From Treponema sp. (GTDB lineage Bacteria > Spirochaetota > Spirochaetia > Treponematales > Treponemataceae), in NCBI RefSeq assembly GCF_017430385.1, contig NZ_JAFRNB010000097.1:1-46098 (forward strand): a DNA stretch of 46,098 nucleotides, in the 5' to 3' direction. The notes under the pieces are model-generated. The model was not told where the DNA came from, did no database searches, and saw only the letters and a list, made by a program, of their open reading frames with translations. Shown here one piece after another: positions 16,397 through 25,048 of the stretch. Made by a program: the position numbers and the translations under genes. How positions within the stretch are numbered: the stretch's first letter is position 1; every line of letters begins with the position of its first letter.

Positions 16397-16948
16397 TTAG
16401 CCGAGGAAGACCTGACCGTGCTGATCAATTGCAAGAATCGACTTACACTCAGAACAGCGGAATCGGCCTGCGCGAGTAGCCTTGAGCCGTTTAGAGCAAA
16501 CCGGGCAGCTGAAAATCTTTGGGAAGATGCTTTCTGCAACAGGAGCACCCTGCTTGAAGAAATTGACAGCATCATTCAAAGAATCTTTGATATTGAAGAA
16601 CTGAGAGAATCCGAGGAGCTGGAAAACTTCATAAACCTTCGGCTGAATTTCAAGAAGAACAATGTCGCCGCCCTTTGGTTTAATCAACTTGAGAAATGCG
16701 GTGAAAGAACCGATACCAGTTGATGAAACATAATTGAGCGCAGAACAGTTAAAAATCAAATTGACAAAACCGCTTTCTACGACTTTTGAAATTCTCTTCT
16801 GAAAAAAGCTTGAATTGTAAGTATCGATATAGCCGTTCAAATAAATGATAAGCCCATTATCAATTCCCTCGATTTTTTCAAGGGTAATTTTGAGACTATC
16901 ATCTTTTTCGTCATTAAAACCCGGAACAAGCTCATTATTGTTGCCCAT
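16397..16948 (-). CDS. STAS-domain anti-anti-sigma-like protein with C-terminal zinc ribbon
   Basis: This is a 183-aa cytoplasmic protein. Residues about 20-130 form a STAS domain (ITLEKIEGIDNGLIIYLNGY, then SALNYVSSTGIGSF containing the likely phosphorylated Ser). Residues about 147-175 form a four-Cys zinc ribbon (CPVC...CSEC). STAS proteins bind anti-sigma kinases or stressosome partners, and the added ribbon is not part of the classic SpoIIAA layout. The gene stands alone with its own terminator. The 5' leader contains GAGGTAGGTG just before ATG. The partner kinase or phosphatase is not in the window. Confidence 0.82.
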   Translation of the reverse strand: MGNNNELVPGFNDEKDDSLKITLEKIEGIDNGLIIYLNGYIDTYNSSFFQKRISKVVESGFVNLIFNCSALNYVSSTGIGSFTAFLKLIKPKGGDIVLLEIQPKVYEVFQLLGFSQFFNIKDSLNDAVNFFKQGAPVAESIFPKIFSCPVCSKRLKATRAGRFRCSECKSILAIDQHGQVFLG

Positions 16949-17027
16949 GTCACCTACCTCAATTAAAACTCAACTACTAATTCCCTTATATGATACACCA
17001 TAAAACCCGTTTTAGTCTAGTTTTTTT

Positions 17028-17789
17028 TTATTTTAAAGGGGCTTTTAATGTTGACCAGCCTCTATCAGAGCGAAGGGTCGCACCATTAATATCGGCATTT
17101 TTAAGCAAAAATAAAGCTATTTCTACAATCGAGGATGATTTTATCATCGTTTCCATCGGCATTTTCTTGCTAAGCTCGGATTTAAGCCGCTCCGAAAGAT
17201 ATTCGGTCTCCGTAAAGCCCGGACAAATCAAATTGCATGTGATGCCGTATTCCGCATAAAAAGCCGCGACGGAAGCCGTAAGCACATTCAGGCCGGATTT
17301 TGCGCCCGCATAAGCCGCATTCGTGGAAAATTCCTCACGGAAAGAAGTGCCTGTGCCGCCAAAAAGAAGGATTCTGCCCCATTTTTTTGCCATCATACCG
17401 GGAAGAGCCTCCGAAACCAAAACTCCGGGAAGAGCATAATCAAAAAGTGCCGCATTTTTCCAGTCACAAAGAGCAATCTCATGTAGCGACTTTTGCACGA
17501 AAGGCCCGAAGCAGACACAAAGAATGTCACAATTCTTGGCCGCATCAAGAAGTTCCGAGCGTTCCAGAGAAGAAAAATCAGACTCCAAGAGATTATGAAC
17601 GAGCATTTCAGGCTTTTTTCCGCTGAGATTTTCAATCTTTTTTGCAAGCAAATCAAATTTTTCGCTTTTATGCCCGCCGTGAATCACAAGTTTGGCTCCT
17701 TCCTGAGCCAGAGCAAGCGAAAGCTCTGCCCCGATTCCGCCTGAGCCACCGACCACAAGGGCTGTTTTTCCCTCAAAACATTTTTCCAT
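17028..17789 (-). CDS. Short-chain dehydrogenase/reductase
   Basis: This is a 253-aa classical SDR with Rossmann motif GGSGGIG (about residues 14-20) and a catalytic YxxxK in AAYAGAKSG. The second-strand region lacks the usual NNAG motif and reads CVCFGPF instead. The length is typical. It resembles FabG-like reductases, but the substrate is unknown. Transcription is divergent from trmJ across 46 bp. TACAAT (17802-17797 on the minus strand) ends 7 nt before the ATG with no Shine-Dalgarno sequence. Confidence 0.85.
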   Translation of the reverse strand: MEKCFEGKTALVVGGSGGIGAELSLALAQEGAKLVIHGGHKSEKFDLLAKKIENLSGKKPEMLVHNLLESDFSSLERSELLDAAKNCDILCVCFGPFVQKSLHEIALCDWKNAALFDYALPGVLVSEALPGMMAKKWGRILLFGGTGTSFREEFSTNAAYAGAKSGLNVLTASVAAFYAEYGITCNLICPGFTETEYLSERLKSELSKKMPMETMIKSSSIVEIALFLLKNADINGATLRSDRGWSTLKAPLK

Positions 17790-17835
17790 ACAAATGATTG
17801 TAGCCTAAATCCATTAAAAAAAGTAGACTGTCAGC
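17790..17835. promoter_or_regulatory. 46-bp divergent promoter with two leaderless -10 boxes
   Basis: TACAAT on the minus strand (17802-17797) is 7 nt from the SDR ATG, and TAGACT on the plus strand (17824-17829) is 6 nt from the trmJ ATG. Each -35 region must overlap the other promoter, so the two polymerases probably compete. Confidence 0.5.
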
Positions 17836-18561
17836 ATGAATCTTTCAAATGTCGTCGTAATTCTTTCCCGCCCCGAAGAAAGCCGAAATGTTGGAGCAGT
17901 TTGCCGGGCAATGGCAAACAATTCACTCAAAACACTCCGAATCGTAGGCAAAAAATCAGATTTTGATGAAGAGAGGGTGCGGATTCTGGCAATTCATGCA
18001 GCATCAATTTGGGAAAACGCCCAGTTTTTTGACTCAATCACCGAAGCCGCAAAAGACTGCACGATTATTGCAGGCACGACCCGCCGCCGTGGAAAAAAGA
18101 GAGGCAAACTCCTGCTCCCCGAAGAATTCGCCGACACCGCCGACCAAATTTCTTCCGACGGAAAAATTGCCATAGTTTTCGGGAACGAACGCACAGGCCT
18201 CGAAGAAGAAGAGCTTGACGAGTGCACGATGGGAGTCACGATTCCTTCAAGCGAAGAATTCGGCTCGCTCAACCTTTCTCACGCAGTTCAAATTATCTCA
18301 TACCAAATTTTCAGGAAATCTCTGGAAGGGAAAAACAAAGCCTCACGCGGCTACACTCCGGTTTCTCTGGAACGGCTTGGAAAAACAGTCACGGAAATCG
18401 CCGACAACCTGCAGAAAATCGGATTCTTCAAAGTAACAGGCCGCCCAGACATGGAAAAATTCTGGACAGATATTCTTTCAAGAGCCGCCCTGAGCGAAAG
18501 TGAAGCCCAATATATAGAAAAGATTTTCGACAAAGCAGCAGGATTAGCAAGCAAGCATTAG
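17836..18561 (+). CDS. trmJ: TrmJ-like tRNA (Nm32) 2'-O-methyltransferase of the SPOUT class
   Basis: This 241-aa cytoplasmic SAM-dependent enzyme is expected to methylate ribose 32 of certain tRNAs. The SPOUT knot motifs are present: RPEESRNVGAVCRAM (motif 1, about residues 12-26), FGNERTGLEEEEL (motif 2, about 115) and SLNLSHAVQIISYQ (motif 3, about 143-156). A C-terminal extension of about 80 aa is typical of TrmJ. It is convergent with the sigma-54 activator gene, with a 4-bp overlap of the stops. Confidence 0.88.
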   Translation: MNLSNVVVILSRPEESRNVGAVCRAMANNSLKTLRIVGKKSDFDEERVRILAIHAASIWENAQFFDSITEAAKDCTIIAGTTRRRGKKRGKLLLPEEFADTADQISSDGKIAIVFGNERTGLEEEELDECTMGVTIPSSEEFGSLNLSHAVQIISYQIFRKSLEGKNKASRGYTPVSLERLGKTVTEIADNLQKIGFFKVTGRPDMEKFWTDILSRAALSESEAQYIEKIFDKAAGLASKH

Positions 18562-19619
18562 AGCTTAATATCCTTCGGTTCAATCACATCTCCGTCACAG
18601 TAAAGCAACGCTGCGTTCCGAATACATTTTTCGAGCTGGCGGACATTTCCTTTCCATGAAAAAGTCTGCATTACGCTGATTGCCGAATCTGAAATCTCTT
18701 TGTTGATTTTCTCACGCCGCAAAATTTCCCGGCACAAATCAGGAATGTCTTCCAGCCGCTCACGCAACGGTGGAATCCGGAGAGTAACATCGTTGATTCG
18801 GTAAAATAAATCTTCGCGGAATTCACCAAGTTTGATTTTAGCCTCAAGATTTGCGTTCGTGGCAAAAATCATTCTGTCATCAACTTTTATGTCCTCGTTC
18901 GATCCGATTCTGTTTATCACGCCCTCGCTTAAAACTTGCAGCAATTTTGTCTGAGTGCCCGCAGAAATCTCACCGATTTCATCAAGGAAAAGCGTGCCAC
19001 CGTCACATTCCTCAAAAAGCCCCTTCCCGGCAACCGCACCAGTAAATCCACCTTCAGCAACACCAAAAAGCTTGGACTCAACCAAAGATTCATTTGAATT
19101 TGAAAGAACGCAATCCTTGAAAGGCTTTTCCCGTCTTGCCGAAAGCTCATGAATCGCGCGGGCGAAAGATGTTTTTCCAGTGCCAGTCTCGCCCAGAATC
19201 AGAACGGAAACATCATATACCGCAATTCTTAAAATCATCCGGCGGATTTTTTGCATCGCAGGCGAAGAACCAACCAGCGAAGCAAAAGTCGGGCTTATTT
19301 CAGAAAGATTTTTCAGGTTCGAAGAGTTTTCAAAGTAAGCTTGCTCTCTTTCACTAGAATCAAATTCAAATTGCCGGAGATATTTTTCAAGTTCCGCTTT
19401 TGTGGAATATTCAGAAATTTTGAAGCCGGAACTTTTTATGAAATCCTTTATGCGCTGAGGGGAAGAAGAATTACAAATGACCGTTTGGGGAGCAAATTTT
19501 TCCAAAATCCGCTGAAGCATCTTAAAATCAGAAGCATACCGTAAAATTTTTTCTGATTTTTCACGCACAAAAAGCAAATCTTCAATATTTTCAGAAAAAA
19601 GAACAGCCCCTTCAATCAT
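18558..19619 (-). CDS. Sigma-54 activator (AAA+) lacking a DNA-binding domain
   Basis: This is a 353-aa protein. Residues 1-105 are a degenerate receiver-like or unknown sensory region without the phosphoacceptor Asp pattern. Residues about 115-340 form the sigma-54 interaction AAA+ domain with Walker A GETGTGKT, loop 1 GGFTGA (canonical GAFTGA with Ala replaced by Gly), Walker B GGTLFLDEIGE and the R-finger region. It ends at IEPKDIKL, with no Fis-type helix-turn-helix, so it must act from solution or via a partner, like FlgR or CtcC. The start lies 2 bp beyond the glycosyltransferase stop, so the two form an operon. Confidence 0.88.
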   Translation of the reverse strand: MIEGAVLFSENIEDLLFVREKSEKILRYASDFKMLQRILEKFAPQTVICNSSSPQRIKDFIKSSGFKISEYSTKAELEKYLRQFEFDSSEREQAYFENSSNLKNLSEISPTFASLVGSSPAMQKIRRMILRIAVYDVSVLILGETGTGKTSFARAIHELSARREKPFKDCVLSNSNESLVESKLFGVAEGGFTGAVAGKGLFEECDGGTLFLDEIGEISAGTQTKLLQVLSEGVINRIGSNEDIKVDDRMIFATNANLEAKIKLGEFREDLFYRINDVTLRIPPLRERLEDIPDLCREILRREKINKEISDSAISVMQTFSWKGNVRQLEKCIRNAALLYCDGDVIEPKDIKL

Positions 19620-19621
19620 TT

Positions 19622-20431
19622 TCAGCTCTCTTTCGGCTCTTCCTTGTTTTTTTCGAGGCTTTCGACATGGTAAACGCCAGCCTCTCCGGATTTTTTGTCC
19701 TTTCTGAACAAACGGTAGAAAAGAAGAAGTATTTTGTAACGCATGTAAGGGAAAATCAGGAATACTTTGAACGGATTGTGCCCGATTTCATTCCAGATTT
19801 CCTTGCCTGCATCAAAAGTTTTTTCGCTAACACGGCGGATTCGGCCCGCAAAAATTCCGATGCAATCAGGGTAATAAAGGAAAATGCTTGATGAGAACTT
19901 GTCACGGCGATGATAAGCCCAGAGATTTTTTTCCTTGATGCCCTCGCTCAGGATTACGAGAGACGGAGATGCCTTGTAAATTGCCTGAACGACATCACTC
20001 TCAGAGCTTTTCGGGAAATATCCGACATAACGGCCGACAATGCGAAGGTTTTTGAAAGTGTCGTGAACATTGTGCTCGGCCTTTTGGAGAGTTTTTTTGT
20101 GCGCACCAAGAAGATAAAGAGATTTATAGTGATGGTCGAGAGTGTTAAGAATCTGAATGACAGCGTTGAAAGGATTGTACCTTACAGGAACATCAAGTTT
20201 GAGGAACCGTGCGCCCTTTAAAATGCTTTTTGAAATCGGAAGAATCAAGTCAGCGTTACGAAGACAATCGCCAAAGTCCTTTTTTTTGTTGCGGGCTTTG
20301 AGCAAATCCCATAACGTAAGAAAAACAATCTGTTTTGTGCCAGGCTTTTCGAGGATTTTCATGATTTCTTCTTCGAGATTTTCCGGAAGGCATACATCCA
20401 CCGGCACGCCCAACAATTCGATTCTATTCAT
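19622..20431 (-). CDS. WecG/TagA/CpsF family glycosyltransferase
   Basis: This 269-aa protein belongs to the family that adds a sugar (ManNAcA or ManNAc in known members) to a lipid-linked intermediate. Family features are the N-terminal LLGVPVDVC strand, LTLWDLLKARNKK, DLILPISKSILKGARFL, YLLGAHKKTLQKA and the Rossmann-like NLRIVGRYVGYF. A Lys/Arg-rich C-terminal tail (FRKDKKSGEAG) and an amphipathic FKVFLIFPYMRYKILLLFY segment suggest membrane association. It is co-transcribed with the downstream sigma-54 activator. The glycan is unknown, but exopolysaccharide or surface glycolipid is likely. Confidence 0.82.
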   Translation of the reverse strand: MNRIELLGVPVDVCLPENLEEEIMKILEKPGTKQIVFLTLWDLLKARNKKKDFGDCLRNADLILPISKSILKGARFLKLDVPVRYNPFNAVIQILNTLDHHYKSLYLLGAHKKTLQKAEHNVHDTFKNLRIVGRYVGYFPKSSESDVVQAIYKASPSLVILSEGIKEKNLWAYHRRDKFSSSIFLYYPDCIGIFAGRIRRVSEKTFDAGKEIWNEIGHNPFKVFLIFPYMRYKILLLFYRLFRKDKKSGEAGVYHVESLEKNKEEPKES

Positions 20432-20500
20432 TTTTTTGATTCTCTATTCTATAATCACAAAAAAGACTAACATAAAATTAAGCAGAATTCAATAAGCAAG

Positions 20501-21295
20501 CTAAGTGCTAACCGCCACCTGCAACGCCGCAATTCCGTAAAGAGCCGCCGTCTCACAACGAAGGATGTTCGTCTTTAAATGAACCGCCGTAAATCCCGCA
20601 TCGCACAAGGATTTTACTTCTTCGGGGCTGATTCCGCCCTCACTTCCGCAAAAAAGCGCGACCTTCTTAAGATTCTGTTTTTTTTCGCAAGAACATTTTA
20701 TTGAGACAGTAGAGTCGTTCCTCTCATAGAGCACCACGGCAAGTTTTTCGCTTTCCGAAAGATTTTCACATTCATTTTTCCAGATTTCGCACGCTTCTTT
20801 TAAAGTAACGCAATTTTCAATCTGAGTGTTGACCGGGCTTCCGCTCTGCTGCCTGGCTTCCTTGATAATCCGCTCAAATCTCTCGCCCCGGAAATTCATT
20901 TTTTCACCGCCATTCTGCGAGAATTCCGTCAGCACAGGAACGATTTTTGCCACCCCGCACTCAGTCGCCTGCCGCACAATCAGGTCAAATTTCGAAGATT
21001 TTGGAACGGCCATAAAAAGAATGAATTCCGTTGATTCGATTGAATCAGTTTCTTCCGGCTGATTCTCGCCAATCTGCTCACCTTCCGCAATGTCACAAAC
21101 CTGCAAAGTGATTTTTTTAGCTTTTTCGTCAACAAAGCACACAGTCATCGGCTGAAGCTCGCCCGAAGGAAGCCGCACATGAATCATGTCACCGCTCACC
21201 AGGCGCAAAACATTTCGCAAATAGCGGTAATCCTTGCCGATTATTGTGAGAAGCCCGTCTGAATCAAGATTTTTCTGGGAAATGTACTGGCGCAT
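20501..21295 (-). CDS. rsmE: 16S rRNA (uracil1498-N3)-methyltransferase
   Basis: This 264-aa SPOUT methyltransferase modifies U1498 in helix 44 of 16S rRNA. An N-terminal PUA-like domain (YRYLRNVLRLVSGDMIHV) precedes the knot domain with MAVPKSSKFDLIVRQATECGV, FCGSEGGISPEEV and LKTNILRCETAALYGI. Start ATG 21295 (MRQYIS) is chosen because the 27 residues encoded upstream are simply the translation of an intergenic repeat. A second RsmE-like gene exists at 27110-27850. The insert of about 20 acidic residues before TEFILF is unusual. Confidence 0.9.
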   Translation of the reverse strand: MRQYISQKNLDSDGLLTIIGKDYRYLRNVLRLVSGDMIHVRLPSGELQPMTVCFVDEKAKKITLQVCDIAEGEQIGENQPEETDSIESTEFILFMAVPKSSKFDLIVRQATECGVAKIVPVLTEFSQNGGEKMNFRGERFERIIKEARQQSGSPVNTQIENCVTLKEACEIWKNECENLSESEKLAVVLYERNDSTVSIKCSCEKKQNLKKVALFCGSEGGISPEEVKSLCDAGFTAVHLKTNILRCETAALYGIAALQVAVST

Positions 21296-21301
21296 ATATA
21301 T

Positions 21302-21375
21302 TAGACGCGGATAAACGCGGATGAACACAGATACTAATTGCAAATATCCGCGTTCATCTGTGTGCATCAGCGTCA
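21302..21375. repeat. ACGCGGATGAACACAGAT-type intergenic repeat with dyad symmetry
   Basis: GACGCGGATAAACGCGGATG-AACACAGAT on the left and ATCCGCGTTCATCTGTGTG...CAGCGTC on the right form an imperfect inverted repeat about a short centre at 21331-21340. Repeats built from CGCGGATGAACACGGAT units are common between genes in many phyla. It separates rsmE from the protease gene, both on the minus strand. Confidence 0.7.
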
Positions 21376-21379
21376 AAAA

Positions 21380-22870
21380 TTACTTTTTTTCTTCTTTCTT
21401 CTCTTCAAGAACAGCCTGATCCTGCAACTCTTTTAGCGTTTTTGTGTTCTTTATGAGATTCGTGAAATTTTCTTTCTGAAGGATTGATATTGCTTCGTTG
21501 AGCTGGATGTCGTAGTCCAAATCATAGAGCATTGTGCCTTTTGTTTTGTTGACTTCATTGCGGACGAGTTTGCGCAAGCTTGATTCGTCAATCTCGGTGT
21601 ATTTTTTCTTCAATGTTTTTGCGAAATCTGCAATCTGTTTTTCGGACAAGTTTGAGCGGCCGTCAACGAAATCTGCAATTTCGGTTGATTTGTAAAGCTC
21701 CAGATATTGTTTTTCACCAGCTTCGCTCAGAACCGGGAACAAAATTTCTCGGTCAGGCGGGATTCCGATTTTGTCGATGTTGACATCGCTTGGGGTGTAG
21801 TATCGTGCCATCGTGACTTTGATTCCGTCCGTTGCAGAAAGCGGCAGAACTTGCTGAACAGAGCCTTTGCCGTAAGTGCGCTGGCCGACGAGATAAGCTA
21901 TGTGATTGTCTTTGAGCGCGCCGCTTACGATTTCTGAGGCAGATGCGCTTCCTTTGTTGATGAGGACTACAATCGGCATGTTTCGGACTACTGTTTTTTT
22001 GGCAGTTGCCGTGAAAACTGAATTTTCGAATGAAAGGCGGCTCTTTGTCGTGACAATCGGGCCGTTGTCGATGAATTTGTCTGCGATGTCAGCCGCACTT
22101 GTAATCAGGCCGCCTGGATTGTTGCGCAAGTCAATAATCATGCCTGAGACGTTGTTCTTTTTGAATGAATCGATTGCTTCCTGTGTGCGCTCGACTGTCT
22201 GCGGAGTGAATTCGATGAGGCGGACATAACCGATTTTTGTGCCTTCAATCATGCCGTACTTAACTGTAGGAACTTCGATAACCGCACGGACGAGAGTGAC
22301 CGGAAATTCAATGTTCCTGCCTCGGCGGATTACCAAATCAACGCTCTCGCCGACCTTGCCGCGGAGCATATCAAGAACCTGCTCCATCGTGATTGTAGAT
22401 GTATCTGTTCCGTTGATGGAAATAATCAAATCTCCTGCGACGATTCCTGCCTTGAAGCCCGGAGTGTCCTCGACCGGAGAAGCGACCTCGACATAAGCAG
22501 GCTTGTCAGGGCTGTTCTCGACCGGTTTTGAGATTTGGAGACCTACGCCTCCGAAAGAACCGGAAGTCGTGTCCTTTATGTTACGGAAACTTGATTTATC
22601 GAGATAAACTGTGTAAGGGTCTTTGAGCGACTCCATCATTCCTTTGAGCGCGCCCTCGTAAAGAGTTTGTGCCTCGACTTCATCAACATAATTCTGCTGA
22701 ATAAAATCGAACACAAAGTTCATTACTTCCATATATTGGCGGGATTTTTTGGATTTTTCGTTTGCGGATTCTGAACTGGACTGAGCAAAGCACTGAGAGC
22801 TGAAAATTGCAATTATAAAAATCAAAAGGATTGAATTTACGCGTTTCATGATTGAATCAAAATTTTTCAT
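21380..22870 (-). CDS. C-terminal processing protease (S41, Ctp/Prc)
   Basis: This is a 496-aa exported serine protease. A signal peptide (LLIFIIAIFSSQCFA) is followed by the N-terminal helical region, a PDZ domain (about residues 100-185, FGGVGLQISKP and GDLIISINGTD), and the S41 core with catalytic Ser in INKGSASASEIVSGALKD and Lys in GQRTYGKGSVQQ. The Lys-rich tail EEKKEEKK ends the protein. It should act in the periplasm on lipoproteins or cell-wall enzymes. ATG 22870 or the second ATG at 22849 could be the start; the second gives a more compact signal peptide. It is divergent from the MinD-like gene. Confidence 0.92.
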   Translation of the reverse strand: MKNFDSIMKRVNSILLIFIIAIFSSQCFAQSSSESANEKSKKSRQYMEVMNFVFDFIQQNYVDEVEAQTLYEGALKGMMESLKDPYTVYLDKSSFRNIKDTTSGSFGGVGLQISKPVENSPDKPAYVEVASPVEDTPGFKAGIVAGDLIISINGTDTSTITMEQVLDMLRGKVGESVDLVIRRGRNIEFPVTLVRAVIEVPTVKYGMIEGTKIGYVRLIEFTPQTVERTQEAIDSFKKNNVSGMIIDLRNNPGGLITSAADIADKFIDNGPIVTTKSRLSFENSVFTATAKKTVVRNMPIVVLINKGSASASEIVSGALKDNHIAYLVGQRTYGKGSVQQVLPLSATDGIKVTMARYYTPSDVNIDKIGIPPDREILFPVLSEAGEKQYLELYKSTEIADFVDGRSNLSEKQIADFAKTLKKKYTEIDESSLRKLVRNEVNKTKGTMLYDLDYDIQLNEAISILQKENFTNLIKNTKTLKELQDQAVLEEKKEEKK

Positions 22871-22933
22871 ATTAATTATATTTTATGTTTCTATAAGAGA
22901 AAAATCAATCTTTATAAATAAAGAAAACTGTGA

Positions 22934-22946
22934 TATAATCAATTTT
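22934..22946 (+). promoter_or_regulatory. TATAAT -10 box 7 nt before the MinD-like ATG (leaderless promoter)
   Basis: TATAAT at 22934-22939 precedes ATG 22947 by 7 nt, with no Shine-Dalgarno sequence. This box also decides the start: a longer in-frame reading from 22848 would have to begin upstream of the promoter. Confidence 0.55.
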
Positions 22947-24062
22947 ATGCAAATAATTCCAGTGGCAAGCGGCAAAGGCGGTGTCGGAAAAAGCCTTCTC
23001 TCCGCGAATTTAGCAATCGCTCTCGGTCAGGCAGGCAAAAAAGTTGTTCTAGCGGATTTGGATTTGGGAGCATCGAACCTTCATCTTGTTATCGGGCACA
23101 ATTCCACCAAAAAAGGAATCGGCACATTTCTTACGGGCGAGTCAAAATTTGAAGAAATCATCACGCCCACAGATTACCAGAATGTCAGTTTCATTGCCGG
23201 CGACTCAGAAATTCCCGGCCTCAGTGCGCTCAAAGTAGCGCAAAAAAATGCACTCATCAAAAAATTCCACAGCGTTGATGCGGATTATCTTATAGTCGAT
23301 TTGGGAGCAGGAACCCATCTTACAATCCTGGACTTGTTTCTCACTTCACCACAAGGAATTATCGTCACGGCTCCAACTGTCACGGCGACTCTCAACGGCT
23401 ATCTTTTCCTTAAAAACGCTGTTTTCCGACTCATGGCGGCCACTTTCAAGAAAAACTCAAAGGCTGCCGAATTCATCAACAAGCTGCGCAACGATTCGGC
23501 ATCGCTCCAAAAGCTCTACATTCCAAAGCTGATTGAAAAAATCACTGAAATCGATCCTGAAAGCGGCGAAAAGTTCAAAAAACGGCTTTCACAGTTCCGG
23601 CCACGGCTGATTATGAACATGATTGACGAGCCAAAGGATGCCGACAAAGCACAGAAAATCCGTCGCTCATGCCAGCAGTATCTCGGCCTTGAAGTCGAGT
23701 CTCTTGGCGTAATGTACCGCGACTCAATGCAGGACAAGGCTCTTTCTTCAAGCCTTCCTGTCACCGTGTACAAGCCAAATTCCGTGCTCGCACAGGCAAT
23801 TTTCCGCATCGCCGAAAAAATCATGCAGACAGAATCTCTGACCTTCGATGAAAGTTTTGAGCAGGCAACAGAAGAGGCCACCGATGACTACTCAGCAAAA
23901 ATGTCTTATGTCGAGGATTTGGTCGGAAGCGGGGCTTTGAATGTCGGTGAGCTTGCCGAAATGATTAAAACTCAGCAATACGAAATCACTCAGCTCAAAA
24001 ACGAAAACATCATGCTAAAATCAAGGCTCGTAAAGGCCGCAAAACAAGGATTTAAACTATGA
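22947..24062 (+). CDS. MinD/ParA/FlhG-like P-loop ATPase with C-terminal coiled coil
   Basis: This is a 371-aa deviant-Walker ATPase. It has KGGVGKS (residues 10-16 with signature Lys10), the switch LADLDLGASNLH and Walker B YLIVDLGAG. An insertion of about 50 residues (around 185-240) separates the core halves. The last 50 residues (AEMIKTQQYEITQLKNENIMLKSRL) predict a coiled coil, not the MinD amphipathic membrane helix. Such proteins place flagella, chemosensory arrays or plasmids, and the partner cannot be told here. The stop overlaps lgt by 4 bp. Confidence 0.82.
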   Translation: MQIIPVASGKGGVGKSLLSANLAIALGQAGKKVVLADLDLGASNLHLVIGHNSTKKGIGTFLTGESKFEEIITPTDYQNVSFIAGDSEIPGLSALKVAQKNALIKKFHSVDADYLIVDLGAGTHLTILDLFLTSPQGIIVTAPTVTATLNGYLFLKNAVFRLMAATFKKNSKAAEFINKLRNDSASLQKLYIPKLIEKITEIDPESGEKFKKRLSQFRPRLIMNMIDEPKDADKAQKIRRSCQQYLGLEVESLGVMYRDSMQDKALSSSLPVTVYKPNSVLAQAIFRIAEKIMQTESLTFDESFEQATEEATDDYSAKMSYVEDLVGSGALNVGELAEMIKTQQYEITQLKNENIMLKSRLVKAAKQGFKL

Positions 24063-25048
24063 TTCTTCCATTATATGTCAATTATCCGTCTTGGATTCAC
24101 CCGGAAATTTTCCCAGGCGTGCCAGTTCTCGGTCTTTTGCGATGGTACGGCTTAATGTACATTTTCGCGTTCGGAACAGCTTTCCTTGTCCTCAAAAAAT
24201 TGCTCCACGAAGGCGCATTGGACTCAAAAAATGCTGACGGAACTTTGCGAAAGGCGACAGAAGACGATATTTTCAGCTTCATCGCGACAGGAATCGTCTT
24301 TTTGCTGATTGGTGCACGAGTTTTCTCAACTCTGGTCTACGACACTTCCGGGGTTTACATCAAAAAACCGTGGCTCATTTTCTGGCCTTTCCAGAACGGC
24401 CGCTTCACAGGCTTGGCTGGCATGAGCTACCACGGAGGATTCATCGGCGGCTTAATCGGAATGATTTTCTGGTGCTGGAAGAACAAAGTTCCGTTCTTCA
24501 AATGGGCTGATGCAATGGTAACGGCAATTCCGCTCGGCTACACTTTCGGCCGAATCGGCAACTTCATGAACGGCGAGCTTTACGGCAGAATCACAACCGC
24601 ACCATGGGGAATCATTTTCCCGCACGCAGAAAAATTCTCCGCATCAAAGGAATGGGTTCAGGCTTTCATGTCAAAAATCGGCATGGAAGCAAGCACAAAT
24701 CTCGTGAACTTGCCGCGCCATCCAAGCCAGCTTTACGAGGCTCTTTTTGAAGGTTTGATTCTTTTCTCAATCATCTGGATTTTGCACAAGAAAAAGCCTT
24801 TCGACGGATTCTCAGGCGCGCTTTACACTGGCGGCTACGGCATCTTCCGTTTTTTCATCGAATATTTCCGGGAGCCGGACGCTGACATCGGTTACAGAAT
24901 TTCCGCAGAGACAAACGCACCGCTCTACATGAACACAAGCCTGTTGAACATCTCAACAGGGCAAATTCTGTGCTTTCTCATGATTTTGGGTGGAGTCGCA
25001 GTCGCAGTCACAGGCTGGCTGCTCAAAAAGAAGTCACTTAAATCTTAA
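24059..25048 (+). CDS. lgt: Prolipoprotein diacylglyceryl transferase
   Basis: This 329-aa integral membrane enzyme transfers diacylglyceryl from phosphatidylglycerol to the lipobox Cys of prolipoproteins, and the window encodes many such substrates. Landmarks are LRWYGLMYIFAF in TM1, MSYHGGFIGGLIG with the essential His, the Lgt signature GRIGNFMNGELYGR, RHPSQLYEALFEG and a final helix before a Lys tail. The length is slightly above the usual 260-300 aa because of loop insertions (about residues 50-60 and 185-200). It is coupled to the MinD-like gene by an ATGA overlap. Confidence 0.95.
   Translation: MILPLYVNYPSWIHPEIFPGVPVLGLLRWYGLMYIFAFGTAFLVLKKLLHEGALDSKNADGTLRKATEDDIFSFIATGIVFLLIGARVFSTLVYDTSGVYIKKPWLIFWPFQNGRFTGLAGMSYHGGFIGGLIGMIFWCWKNKVPFFKWADAMVTAIPLGYTFGRIGNFMNGELYGRITTAPWGIIFPHAEKFSASKEWVQAFMSKIGMEASTNLVNLPRHPSQLYEALFEGLILFSIIWILHKKKPFDGFSGALYTGGYGIFRFFIEYFREPDADIGYRISAETNAPLYMNTSLLNISTGQILCFLMILGGVAVAVTGWLLKKKSLKS

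Noticed and set aside
21302..21375. CRISPR-like direct repeats
   Set aside because: The units are imperfect inverted repeats with no regular spacers and no cas genes in the window.
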